From positions 1-31,234 of IMG/VR virus record IMGVR_UViG_3300031660_000027: a stretch of DNA of 31,234 nucleotides, one strand, 5' to 3'. Positions within the stretch are counted from its first letter, which is position 1. Every line of letters starts with the position of its first letter. Below, piece by piece: positions 6,937-12,897 of the stretch. A program made the translations under genes and the position numbers. Source of the DNA: a virus. The notes below the pieces were generated by a model. It had not been told where the DNA came from. It did not search any database and was given only the letters and a program-made list of their open reading frames with translations.

Positions 6937-7731
6937 CTATGTTGCCTGAGTGAATTTGAACGAATAGGGCGGTATCTGGAGAGTTTGCAACTCGCCATAA
7001 CCGTAGTCCCAGACGTTCGTCTTTAATGCACTGGAATATTTTTCCAAGGCATATTGTACACCAGCCGCCCCTTCTTCGAGCGAATGGTAGTCCAATTCGT
7101 ATACGCCGACCGGATAAGGTGCGTCCTTACCCACGGCAATGAAGATAAACCGGTCGACTTCATGCCCATCGTTGAGCATGCAGCGACGATAAAATTGGTC
7201 CTGCAAGTGATAGCCAAAATTGGCCGCCTGCTTCGAAAACCCAATTGGCGAGCTATCAATTGTCGTCTTCAGATCTATCACGGCGGCAATGTCTTTGCGC
7301 CATCCGTCGGGGCGGCAGCGCATGTCAACGCCGGTCGCCGCGTCGTGTGAGAATATGCTCTGCTCAACCAGAAGGTCGCCGCCAAGCAGCTCCATTGCCG
7401 CAGCGTTCGATCTCACAGCGTTCGCCATATCGACTGCGACTTGGTAATCTCCCTCAGTCAGCAGGATCGCGCCCTCTTCGGCTGCGGCTGCATACTGGTC
7501 TTTCCACGCGCTCCCACGGCGTGTCTCCGGCCCGCACCAAACGCTGCCACTGAGATGCGGCTCAAGAACCAGCGTGTGCGCCGCTGTGCCAACGTCAAAC
7601 GCCGTAGACGCCTTGCGCTTAGCGTATTTGAAGTGCGCCAGTGACTGCAACGCAATCGTCTTTGCGCCGGAAGCGCTGAGCGCTGGGTCGAGGTGATATT
7701 CCTCGTTGGATATGTCTTGCTTAACTGGCAT
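6937..7731 (-). CDS. RecE-like / exodeoxyribonuclease VIII-type PD-(D/E)XK exonuclease
   Basis: The family (DUF3799-type) degrades double-stranded DNA ends to feed strand annealing. The start is set at ATG 7731, where TAATG overlaps the stop of the RuvC-like gene, giving 264 aa. Diagnostic features are the N-terminal MPVKQDISNEEYH-x-DPALSASGAK region, the conserved His in DVGTAAHTL (H52), E123 in LVEQSIF, CRPDGW (D142) and the catalytic IDLKTT (D153, K155), followed by YHLQDQFYR. Together with the adjacent candidate SSB it forms an exonuclease/annealing-like pair, pointing to recombination-dependent replication or concatemer formation. Confidence 0.85.
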   Translation of the reverse strand: MPVKQDISNEEYHLDPALSASGAKTIALQSLAHFKYAKRKASTAFDVGTAAHTLVLEPHLSGSVWCGPETRRGSAWKDQYAAAAEEGAILLTEGDYQVAVDMANAVRSNAAAMELLGGDLLVEQSIFSHDAATGVDMRCRPDGWRKDIAAVIDLKTTIDSSPIGFSKQAANFGYHLQDQFYRRCMLNDGHEVDRFIFIAVGKDAPYPVGVYELDYHSLEEGAAGVQYALEKYSSALKTNVWDYGYGELQTLQIPPYSFKFTQAT

Positions 7732-8177
7732 TACCTGTCCCCTTTTCCCCACTTGGCAATGAGCAGCGCCTCGGCGCGGTGCTCGTGCTTCTTCAGTTTG
7801 AGTTGCTCACTTAGCGCCGGAAACCATTGCTGGGCAAGGCGACGAGCCGCGTCTTTATCTTTTGGGAGGGCCAGATCCCGTTTCCACTTCGCCGGCGATA
7901 CCACTGAGAACGGCATACGTGACAGTGCGCAGGTGCTGCTGATTTGACCATAGCCAAAACCCAGTTTGAATGTTGAGACGACCCCTTGGCGAGGCATTGC
8001 CTGCTGACGCTCAATATATATGTGATCCACTTTCTCGACGGACTTAATGATGTCCATCAGCGCCAGAACGTCAACGCCGCCCTCGCTGTACGTCGGGAGG
8101 TCGTGCACTTCCGCCCAGTCGTCTCCAACTAGGGCTACGCCGCCGGTGCGGTATCCGCAATCAATCCCGATTATCAT
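7731..8177 (-). CDS. RuvC-like Holliday junction resolvase
   Basis: The 148-aa protein has an RNase H-fold resolvase layout. The N-terminal strand MIIGIDCGYRTGG carries D6, a second acid sits in YIERQQAM (E56), VVSPAKWKR matches the conserved RuvC W-K region, and the C-terminal HEHRAEALLIA supplies H133 and E136, where RuvC usually has Asp. The start ATG at 8177 lies 8 bases past AAGGG and inside the end of the ribbon-helix-helix gene (17-bp overlap). It would cut four-way junctions before packaging. A second, unrelated candidate junction nuclease is encoded at 3685-4104. Confidence 0.85.
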   Translation of the reverse strand: MIIGIDCGYRTGGVALVGDDWAEVHDLPTYSEGGVDVLALMDIIKSVEKVDHIYIERQQAMPRQGVVSTFKLGFGYGQISSTCALSRMPFSVVSPAKWKRDLALPKDKDAARRLAQQWFPALSEQLKLKKHEHRAEALLIAKWGKGDR

Positions 8178-8325
8178 CTGGCGTTTCCCTTTCTGTCATG
8201 AGATATTCTTTCAACGCCAGCTCGACGATGAGCGACATGCTCATGCGACTGCCATCGCTGTATGCGTGCAGCGCGTCGTAGACATCCTGACGAATACGCG
8301 GCCCGATTTGCTTCAATTTATCCAT
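8161..8325 (-). CDS. ribbon-helix-helix DNA-binding regulator, 54 aa
   Basis: The start is set at ATG 8325 because GGAGAG lies 5 bases upstream. Longer frames to 8367 run into the divergent control region. The protein reads as an Arc/CopG-type ribbon-helix-helix: a short strand (GPRIRQDVYDAL), a helix, then RMSMSLIVELALKEYL as the second helix. As the first gene of the - strand replication unit and next to the divergent lysis unit, it is well placed to bind the inverted repeats at 8340-8414 and control one or both directions. That target is inference. Confidence 0.7.
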   Translation of the reverse strand: MDKLKQIGPRIRQDVYDALHAYSDGSRMSMSLIVELALKEYLMTERETPDDNRD

Positions 8326-8435
8326 TACACTCTCCATCGTTAGCACGGTGTTAACAGGTGTGTTCAACTAGCGCAAGCGCCTTGTGTGTGCTAATCTGTA
8401 AAAAAGTTCACACCTTAAACCCATGAGGACCACAC
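8326..8435. promoter_or_regulatory. divergent control region between replication and lysis units
   Basis: This is the only point where - strand and + strand units diverge head to head, so promoters for both must lie here. It contains TTAGCAC (8340-8346) paired with GTGCTAA (8388-8394), GGTGTG (8357-8362) paired with CACACC (8409-8414), and a GTTAACAGGTG element near 8350. These nested inverted repeats look like operators. I could not find a convincing sigma-70 -35/-10 pair on the + strand. Confidence 0.5.
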
Positions 8436-8483
8436 ATGCGCCCGATTAACATTATTAACATCAACGTCAAAGCTGTCTTATAG
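8436..8483 (+). CDS. 15-aa leader peptide translationally coupled to lysis genes
   Basis: ATG at 8436 follows GAGGAC (8425-8430) by 5 bases and encodes a 15-residue peptide rich in Ile and Asn (MRPINIINININVKAVL without gaps is 17 letters in my first reading; the codons give M-R-P-I-N-I-I-N-I-N-V-K-A-V-L). Its TAG stop overlaps the GTG start of the next gene as TAGTG. The next gene lacks its own ribosome binding site, so reinitiation from this leader would set its expression. The peptide may have no function beyond that. Confidence 0.45.
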   Translation: MRPINIININVKAVL

Positions 8484-8716
8484 TGGAGATGGCTTCTCTT
8501 TGGAGTGTCGGATTGACCGCTGCCCTTGGCTTCATTGCGTGGTGGGCGAAAGGTCAGCAGGATGAGTTGGCGCGTCTGCGGACGCTTTTGAATAGGACGA
8601 GGGAAGAGATGGCCAAGGAATATGTGACCAAATCTGACAGCAACCAAGTGCTGACGCAAATCATGAGTAAATTTGATAGGCTGGAAGAAAAGATCGACCG
8701 CCTGATGGAAAAATGA
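8483..8716 (+). CDS. small membrane-anchored coiled-coil protein (lysis cassette)
   Basis: The 77-aa product starts at GTG 8483 (coupled TAGTG) or at ATG 8489. An N-terminal hydrophobic segment (about residues 5-20, LWSVGLTAALGFIAWW) is followed by a charged, coiled-coil-like helix to the end (LARLRTLLNRTREEM, then DRLEEKIDRLMEK). This resembles XhlA-type holin-associated proteins and some inner-membrane spanin-like proteins. It is the first full gene of the lysis cassette, overlapping the next by 4 bases. Role in holin function is inferred from position. Confidence 0.65.
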   Translation: MEMASLWSVGLTAALGFIAWWAKGQQDELARLRTLLNRTREEMAKEYVTKSDSNQVLTQIMSKFDRLEEKIDRLMEK

Positions 8717-9186
8717 TTGATCCAATCACAGCGGTCGGATTGGCGACCTCTGCTTTTAATATTCTGAAGCAAGGTATTAGCGCCGGTAAAGATATTCAAG
8801 AGATGTCTGGCACATTGGCAAAATGGGGGTCAGCGTTTTCTGACTTTCAATATGCTGAAGACAAAGCCAAGAACCCGCCCTTCTATAAGATGATGACCGA
8901 CAACTCTGCGAACGCCATTGAGATATTTGCGCAAAAGAAGAAAATGCAAGAGATGCGAAAGCAGATCAAAGACCATATATCATGGACGTATGGCCCGTCA
9001 GCGTGGGAAGAGGTTTTGTCTATTGAGGCAGAGATGCGACGCATCCGCAAGGAAGAGGCGTACAAAAAACAGGAGTTCATAGACAACGCTATCAACTTCG
9101 TTATTGGTGCTGCTGTCTTCATTGCCGCAGCCGGCGGTGCTGCTACTGCGCTGTATTATTTTGCTCGCTATCAGGGGAAGTTGTGA
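8713..9186 (+). CDS. conserved marine-phage protein with hydrophobic ends
   Basis: ATG at 8713 overlaps the previous stop as ATGA. The 157-aa protein has a small-residue hydrophobic N-terminus (MIDPITAVGLATSAFNIL), a long charged helical middle with the stretch AKNPPFYKMM, and a C-terminal membrane segment (about 131-152, FVIGAAVFIAAAGGAATALYYF, shown in pieces). I recall very similar proteins beside lysis or late genes of cyanophages and other marine phages, always without known function. Membrane association during lysis or virion assembly is a reasonable guess. Confidence 0.7.
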   Translation: MIDPITAVGLATSAFNILKQGISAGKDIQEMSGTLAKWGSAFSDFQYAEDKAKNPPFYKMMTDNSANAIEIFAQKKKMQEMRKQIKDHISWTYGPSAWEEVLSIEAEMRRIRKEEAYKKQEFIDNAINFVIGAAVFIAAAGGAATALYYFARYQGKL

Positions 9187-9350
9187 TGTGGTTTCTTGTT
9201 TGGTTTATGTTCTCCAATAACAACCTAGATCATTACGTGCTTGGTCAGCACACTACGCAAGATGATTGCGTCAATGCCAGACAAGAGGCGATGGTTTTAG
9301 TTAAGAACAGCACAACATCAGTTTATTGTTTCGAGATTATACCAAAATAA
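9186..9350 (+). CDS. 54-aa microprotein with N-terminal hydrophobic segment
   Basis: ATG at 9186 overlaps the previous stop (TGATG). The product starts with a strongly hydrophobic MWFLVWFMF and then has a soluble part with two cysteines (Q-D-D-C near residue 28 and V-Y-C near residue 48), as in small exported disulfide-bonded proteins. It lies in the middle of the lysis cassette, tightly packed on both sides, which supports real coding. A short N-terminal hydrophobic stretch without lipobox makes a signal anchor more likely than a lipoprotein. It could be a spanin-like or antiholin-like factor; that is speculative. Confidence 0.6.
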   Translation: MWFLVWFMFSNNNLDHYVLGQHTTQDDCVNARQEAMVLVKNSTTSVYCFEIIPK

Positions 9351-9361
9351 AGGAGTTAAAC

Positions 9362-9673
9362 ATGACACAGTTTGAGAAGGCTGACCTGAACAAAAACGGA
9401 AAGATTGACGAGGTTGAGTGGCAAAAGCTGGCCCTTGAGGATCGTTGGCGAGAGATGAATGACAACGACGCTAAGCGCGACACGCAGCGCCGCCTGACCA
9501 CAGCCTGCGCTGCTGGCATGCTGCTGTATCCGTTTGCTATCGTATTGGCGTCTGCTCTTGGCTTAGAGACTGCGGCTAACTTGATCGCCGACATCGCCAC
9601 AGTGTATGTTGTTGCTGCGTCAGGTGTCGTTGCTGCTTACTTTGGGTTCAATGCAATGGAGGCTAAGAAATGA
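9362..9673 (+). CDS. EF-hand protein with two membrane segments (holin-like)
   Basis: AGGAG at 9352-9356 selects the ATG at 9362 over the frame-open codon at 9326, giving 103 aa. Residues 7-18 read DLNKNGKIDEVE, a textbook 12-residue EF-hand loop with ligands at positions 1, 3, 5, 9 and 12 and Gly at 6. After a charged helix (EDRWREMNDNDAKRDTQRR) come two hydrophobic segments (about 46-64 and 70-96). Similar EF-hand/2TM proteins occur in cyanophage genomes as far as I recall. Calcium-dependent membrane action in lysis is inference; only one EF-hand is present, so pairing would need a dimer. Confidence 0.75.
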   Translation: MTQFEKADLNKNGKIDEVEWQKLALEDRWREMNDNDAKRDTQRRLTTACAAGMLLYPFAIVLASALGLETAANLIADIATVYVVAASGVVAAYFGFNAMEAKK

Positions 9674-10059
9674 TGTTTCAAGCACTACTAGGTCCGCTGG
9701 GGTCACTCGCAAGCACATGGCTGTCGTCTAAGGTCGAAACCAAGGCCGCTGAGACGCGAATGAAGGTGTCCGAGGCCGACGCTAAAGCAAAGATCATGTT
9801 GTCCGCTGCAACGTCCGAGGCTGACTGGGAGCGCATAATGGCGCAAGGTACTCAGAACAGTTGGAAAGATGAATTTCTCGTCATACTGTTCAGCATACCA
9901 TTGGTTTTGTCGTTCTGCGGCGAGTGGGGGCGTAAAACTGTGGCTGACGGCTTTGACGCGCTGTCCACCATGCCCGAATGGTATCAATACACATTGGGCG
10001 TTATTGTCGCCAGCAGCTTTGCCGTGAGATCGGCCACTAAGTTTTTTGGAAGGAAATGA
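9670..10059 (+). CDS. holin of 3TM gene-transfer-release type
   Basis: ATG at 9670 overlaps the previous stop (ATGA). The 129-aa protein begins with an amphipathic segment (FQALLGPLGSLASTWLSSK), has a charged helix with repeated Lys/Ala/Glu and the conserved-looking DWERIMAQGTQNSWKDEFLVILFSIPLVLSF, and ends with further hydrophobic segments (WYQYTLGVIVASSFAVRS). This matches the 3TM holin family first described in gene transfer agents. Holins form inner-membrane lesions that release the lysozyme encoded next. Confidence 0.8.
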   Translation: MMFQALLGPLGSLASTWLSSKVETKAAETRMKVSEADAKAKIMLSAATSEADWERIMAQGTQNSWKDEFLVILFSIPLVLSFCGEWGRKTVADGFDALSTMPEWYQYTLGVIVASSFAVRSATKFFGRK

Positions 10060-10060
10060 T

Positions 10061-10678
10061 ATGAGCAACGCAATGAAGCGGCTTCAGGAGAAAGTCGGCG
10101 TCGGTGCTGACGGAGCCTTCGGCCCAAACACCGCGCGTGCAATCTGCAAGCACTATGGTCTATCGCCCAAACGTGGCGCTCACATCTTGGGTCAGTCTCA
10201 CCACGAAAGCGCAGGGTTCAAACGTGTAAGCGAAGGGCTGTATTATTCGACACCGGAGCGCATCCAAGCTGTTTGGCCGTCACGTTTCAAAACAGTAGCT
10301 GACGCAGAACCATACGCCAAGAACCCCAAGGATCTCGCGGATAAGGTATACGGCGGGCGCATGGGCAATGATGGCGAGGGCTACAAGTGGCGTGGCCGTG
10401 GCTTCCTGCAACTTACCGGCAAGGATAACTATTCACTCTTTGCCAAGGACATGGACCTTAACATCGTCTTGGATAATCCAGACTTGGCGGAGGAAGAATA
10501 TGCGTTTGACACTGCGCTGTGGTTCTTCAAATCCAATAAGCTGTTTGACATTGCCGATCAGGGAGTGACCGATGAGGTCATCCGCAAAGTCACCAAGCGC
10601 GTAAACGGCGGCACGCACGGATTGTCGGATCGTGAGAAGCAGACGCATATGATTTACAAGTGGCTTGCCGACACTTAG
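10061..10678 (+). CDS. GH19 chitinase-like endolysin (lysozyme)
   Basis: The start is ATG 10061 behind GGAAGG; the product is 205 aa. A short peptidoglycan-binding-like N-terminus (LQEKVGVGADGAFGPNTARAI) leads into a GH19 domain. That domain carries the catalytic glutamates in HHESAGF (E49) and SEGLYYST (E58), the hallmark WRGRGFLQLTGKDNY, and the C-terminal RVNGGTHGLSDR. It lacks a signal peptide, so it needs the holin to reach the cell wall. Cassette order (membrane proteins, holin, lysozyme) agrees. Confidence 0.92.
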   Translation: MSNAMKRLQEKVGVGADGAFGPNTARAICKHYGLSPKRGAHILGQSHHESAGFKRVSEGLYYSTPERIQAVWPSRFKTVADAEPYAKNPKDLADKVYGGRMGNDGEGYKWRGRGFLQLTGKDNYSLFAKDMDLNIVLDNPDLAEEEYAFDTALWFFKSNKLFDIADQGVTDEVIRKVTKRVNGGTHGLSDREKQTHMIYKWLADT

Positions 10679-10696
10679 GCGCGGCGCTATTATGAG

Positions 10697-11122
10697 GTGT
10701 GGTCGGGATTTATTTTAACTCAATTTAAGTTGAGCGGTGTGCAGCATAATAAATACCGACCACGCGATCACACAAGCATTGGCCGCGCTGGCGAGTTCAT
10801 GGCGGCTTACAAGCTGCAAATGATAAGTGGCTTGGAAATCGCCCACATAAATGGCACCTGTGATCTGCATGTGACGCTGCCGTCCAAGCGTGTGCTGCGC
10901 GTTGAAGTAAAGTCGTCCATTGTGCCAACACTTTCTGGGTCATTCAAATTTAGCCGTGGCGGCTCAGATGCGGATATTTTCGTATTCTGCTGCATACCTT
11001 TGTCACTGATACGGATATTCTCCGATTGCCAGCTAAAGGGGCATCAGACGACGACGCTTCGACCCGCTGACTTTACTCAACAGGCCGAAGACGATGATAT
11101 AGAGGGTCTGTTTTTACTTTAG
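10697..11122 (+). CDS. PD-(D/E)XK nuclease-like protein, 141 aa
   Basis: The frame opens at GTG 10697. GAGGT directly abuts it, so a later start (TTG 10729 or GTG 10738) is possible. The motif order GRAGEFMAAYKL (acidic helix), CDLHVTL (Asp on a strand) and LRVEVKSS (E-x-K) is the PD-(D/E)XK core. Proteins like this occur as stand-alone phage nucleases or as restriction/intron-endonuclease relatives. The C-terminus is strongly acidic (EDDDIEG). It ends tail to tail with the diphosphohydrolase gene, sharing 4 bases of stop codons. The link to lysis, if any, is unknown. Confidence 0.6.
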   Translation: MWSGFILTQFKLSGVQHNKYRPRDHTSIGRAGEFMAAYKLQMISGLEIAHINGTCDLHVTLPSKRVLRVEVKSSIVPTLSGSFKFSRGGSDADIFVFCCIPLSLIRIFSDCQLKGHQTTTLRPADFTQQAEDDDIEGLFLL

Positions 11123-11433
11123 TTTCGGCGGTCATCTATTCCGTTGCCGTCGATCTCATAGCTCAACAGAAAGACGATGCAACAGGCTGCGTGCGCGAGG
11201 TGTGACATGCCAGTCTCCCCGTCTGCTTGCTCGCCATCCCAGAACGACAGCATGTGCCTCTGTGCAGCCGCATACATTCTCGAATAGCTCATGCCGCCAT
11301 TCTCTTGCCAGTTGTGGTCTGAATACTTTTCAGCTCCGTATCCCAACACCTCAGATATGGCCAAGATTGCTTGCGGTGGGAATAGGTCCACCCGTGGCTT
11401 GCCGGCGTCGTGCTTTACTGATTTATTTTCCAT
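11119..11433 (-). CDS. dATP/dGTP diphosphohydrolase-like (MazG-type all-alpha NTPase)
   Basis: ATG 11433 is chosen because GAGGAAG lies 6 bases upstream; the gene overlaps its upstream neighbour by 11 bases. The 104-aa protein begins with the conserved HDAGKPRVDLFPP and continues with ISEVLGYGAEKYSDHNW, RHMLSFWDGE and HLAHAACCIVFLL. This is the pattern of the PF18909-type dATP/dGTP diphosphohydrolases common in phages. It would hydrolyse dNTPs to dNMP and pyrophosphate, shaping the nucleotide pool during infection. Relatives serve phages with modified A or G bases (MazZ), but no PurZ-like synthetase is in the window. Confidence 0.8.
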   Translation of the reverse strand: MENKSVKHDAGKPRVDLFPPQAILAISEVLGYGAEKYSDHNWQENGGMSYSRMYAAAQRHMLSFWDGEQADGETGMSHLAHAACCIVFLLSYEIDGNGIDDRRN

Positions 11434-11785
11434 GCTTAGCTTCCTCATAAGCGTCCATAACCAGCTCCGCAGCGTATTCAGCCGCAGTGCTATAACCCAC
11501 GCCTTCTGCTTCGCTCAGCAACCAGTCTAATTGATCAACAGACAATGCGTCAATTATTTGGCCGATGTAGCCATACGTCAGCGGAGAGCTGTTGCGAACG
11601 GTAGTTTTGTTGCGCACCTTCTGATTGCAATGGCCTGATTTGCGCCCCCTGTTGATGGCACCGCTGACAACGCCTTGATTAAGGTTGAGCATCTTTGTGA
11701 TTTCACGTTGAGGCACATTCTGGTTGCTGAGCTTCCAGATATCCTTGGTGTGCTGCTGGATTGGATGGCGTTTGTTCTTAGTCAT
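11423..11785 (-). CDS. HTH DNA-binding protein, 120 aa
   Basis: The first 55 residues are basic and carry a helix-turn-helix-like pattern (IWKLSNQNVPQREITKMLNLNQGVVSGAINRG, here in two parts around residues 16-47), recalling the DNA-reading helices of small regulators such as GcrA or resolvase tails. The C-terminal half is acidic and helical (ALSVDQLDWLLSEAEG, AAEYAAELVMDAYEEA). It overlaps both neighbours (8 bp upstream, 11 bp downstream), as in an operon. Likely a phage transcriptional regulator; target unknown. Confidence 0.6.
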   Translation of the reverse strand: MTKNKRHPIQQHTKDIWKLSNQNVPQREITKMLNLNQGVVSGAINRGRKSGHCNQKVRNKTTVRNSSPLTYGYIGQIIDALSVDQLDWLLSEAEGVGYSTAAEYAAELVMDAYEEAKHGK

Positions 11786-11972
11786 TTTCTGCGTCCCTAA
11801 ATTCGTTCAGCTCTTTAGCCATCTGTTTCTTATCCGACATGCTGATGATGTCGCGATCTCTCAGGCGCGTTATGTCATCGCGCTGGCGGGCAACCTTGCT
11901 CTGAAGAACGCTGATTAACGTGCGAGCCTCATTCAGATTATTTTCCAACATTAATATTCTTCGGTCACTCAT
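11778..11972 (-). CDS. small coiled-coil protein, 64 aa
   Basis: The start is ATG 11972, which overlaps the stop of the upstream HTH gene as ATGA. The longer frame to 11990 is inside that gene. Most of the protein is one charged heptad-like helix (RILMLENNLNEARTLISVLQ, then KVARQRDDITRLRD). It has no catalytic motif. Dimerising accessory or regulator-binding function is possible but unproven. Confidence 0.55.
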   Translation of the reverse strand: MSDRRILMLENNLNEARTLISVLQSKVARQRDDITRLRDRDIISMSDKKQMAKELNEFRDAEND

Positions 11973-12421
11973 TGGTTGCCCCCTTTCCACCTGATCCTCA
12001 TTATCATTATATCTCTCCGGACAGTGGCCTCCGAGACGCCCAATTCAGCGGCGGCTGCGTGCTTAGTAATCATAGTGCTGGCCATTTCCTCAAGTCGATC
12101 CCGACGCGCCGAAATGTCCTCTTGATACGGCGTCGTCTTAATTGCACTTGCACGCAGTCTAACACCCAGCACCTGACAGTCCGCCCTGATCGTGGTCTGG
12201 ACGACGCGCTCCATTTGAGCGACTTGAGGTACTGTAAAAACGCCTTCCTCTGCGTAAAGCTTTACACGCTCCCGACGCTCATTTGTAAGTTGCGCTCGGC
12301 GAGCTTGGGCTAGTGCCGTTGCCTGACGCCATTTGGGTGGGTTGGGGATGCGATGATCGTGCAAGGCTTCGCGCAGCATTGCCATGCCAAGTTTCTCTTC
12401 GGCACGTTCTGCCTTGGTCAA
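11969..12421 (-). CDS. tandem-HTH regulator, about 150 aa (start uncertain)
   Basis: Although the frame is open to 12625, the stretch above 12421 has unnatural composition and is occupied by another convincing gene in a different frame. The likely start is TTG 12421, whose TTGA overlaps that gene's stop, or ATG 12383-12385. The protein has an N-terminal charged helix (LTKAERAEEKLGMAMLREAL) and two helix-turn-helix-like stretches: EGVFTVPQVAQMERVVQTTI and, near the C-terminus, KHAAAAELGVSEATVRRDI, the latter typical of DeoR-like recognition helices. It is probably a sequence-specific regulator in this small-gene cassette. Confidence 0.6.
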   Translation of the reverse strand: MTKAERAEEKLGMAMLREALHDHRIPNPPKWRQATALAQARRAQLTNERRERVKLYAEEGVFTVPQVAQMERVVQTTIRADCQVLGVRLRASAIKTTPYQEDISARRDRLEEMASTMITKHAAAAELGVSEATVRRDIMIMRIRWKGGNQ

Positions 12422-12600
12422 CGCCGGAGGGATCGCTTCAACATCTCCAAGAGCGCACGCATTTCCTCGCATTGCTGTTTCAAATTTGGGCGATCCTTCA
12501 CTGAGCTGCGCTCCAGCATGATGTCGTTGATCCGCATCAAGCGATTGAGGATGATTTGCGACTGCTCCGCTATGTGATCTGATTGTTTCGAATTGTACAT
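12418..12600 (-). CDS. small helical protein, 60 aa
   Basis: ATG 12600 follows GGAGAG by 6 bases, a better signal than any in the competing frame that covers the same DNA. The product is a charged amphipathic helix bundle candidate (IILNRLMRINDIMLERSS, KQQCEEMRALLEMLKRSLRR) with no recognised family. It ends in a TTGA overlap with the tandem-HTH gene, so the two are probably translated together. It could be a partner protein or antitoxin-like helical factor; nothing in the sequence decides this. Confidence 0.6.
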   Translation of the reverse strand: MYNSKQSDHIAEQSQIILNRLMRINDIMLERSSVKDRPNLKQQCEEMRALLEMLKRSLRR

Positions 12601-12628
12601 TATGCTCTCCGATTACGTTTACCATTAT

Positions 12629-12778
12629 TTATTCAACCTCTATTTCGCCGCTACCGTCACATAGCGGGCATTCCTCTATAAGACTGTAGACGTCGCCCAC
12701 ATCTCTACTTGCACTCTGAGGCGCATAATAATCCACCTCAACCTCGCCACTTCCTCCGCATTCTGGGCACTCAATCAT
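12629..12778 (-). CDS. 49-aa DnaJ-type zinc-finger microprotein
   Basis: ATG 12778 overlaps the stop of the gene upstream (ATGA) and has GGAGG about 7 bases before it. The peptide has two copies of the DnaJ cysteine-rich signature: CPECGGSGEVEV at residues 4-15 and CPLCDGSGEIEV at residues 37-48. The pairs C4/C7 and C37/C40 could bind one zinc ion. Between them lies a short acidic/aromatic loop (VDYYAPQ). It is a free-standing version of half a DnaJ zinc-finger domain, with no J domain. It might act as a chaperone-related or RNA/protein-binding adaptor. The clean repeat and the overlaps support real coding. Confidence 0.75.
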   Translation of the reverse strand: MIECPECGGSGEVEVDYYAPQSASRDVGDVYSLIEECPLCDGSGEIEVE

Positions 12779-12897
12779 GACTTACCTCCCTCTGGCCGCG
12801 CCTGTGGGCGCAGTGAACACTCAGGCAGGCGACATTCTGTGACTGCGTTGTTCGCTTCAAAATACACGACAGCGGCCAAGATTGCTGCGGCAATCAC
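12775..12897 (-). CDS. 40-aa membrane/secreted microprotein with GTG start
   Basis: GTG at 12897 overlaps the stop of the OB/winged-helix gene (GTGA) and is preceded by GGAGGAGG. The N-terminal 13 residues (V-I-A-A-A-I-L-A-A-V-V-Y-F) form a short membrane or signal segment. They are followed by a hydrophilic part with two Cys (ECRLPEC) and a Pro/Arg-rich end. Stop and start of the next gene overlap as ATGA. The size and build resemble phage Rz1-like or host-takeover microproteins, but no family is assigned. Confidence 0.55.
   Translation of the reverse strand: MIAAAILAAVVYFEANNAVTECRLPECSLRPQARPEGGKS

Noticed and set aside
11119-11433. Z-genome (2-aminoadenine) system
   Set aside because: Only a diphosphohydrolase-like gene is visible; PurZ, DatZ and a matching polymerase are absent from the window.
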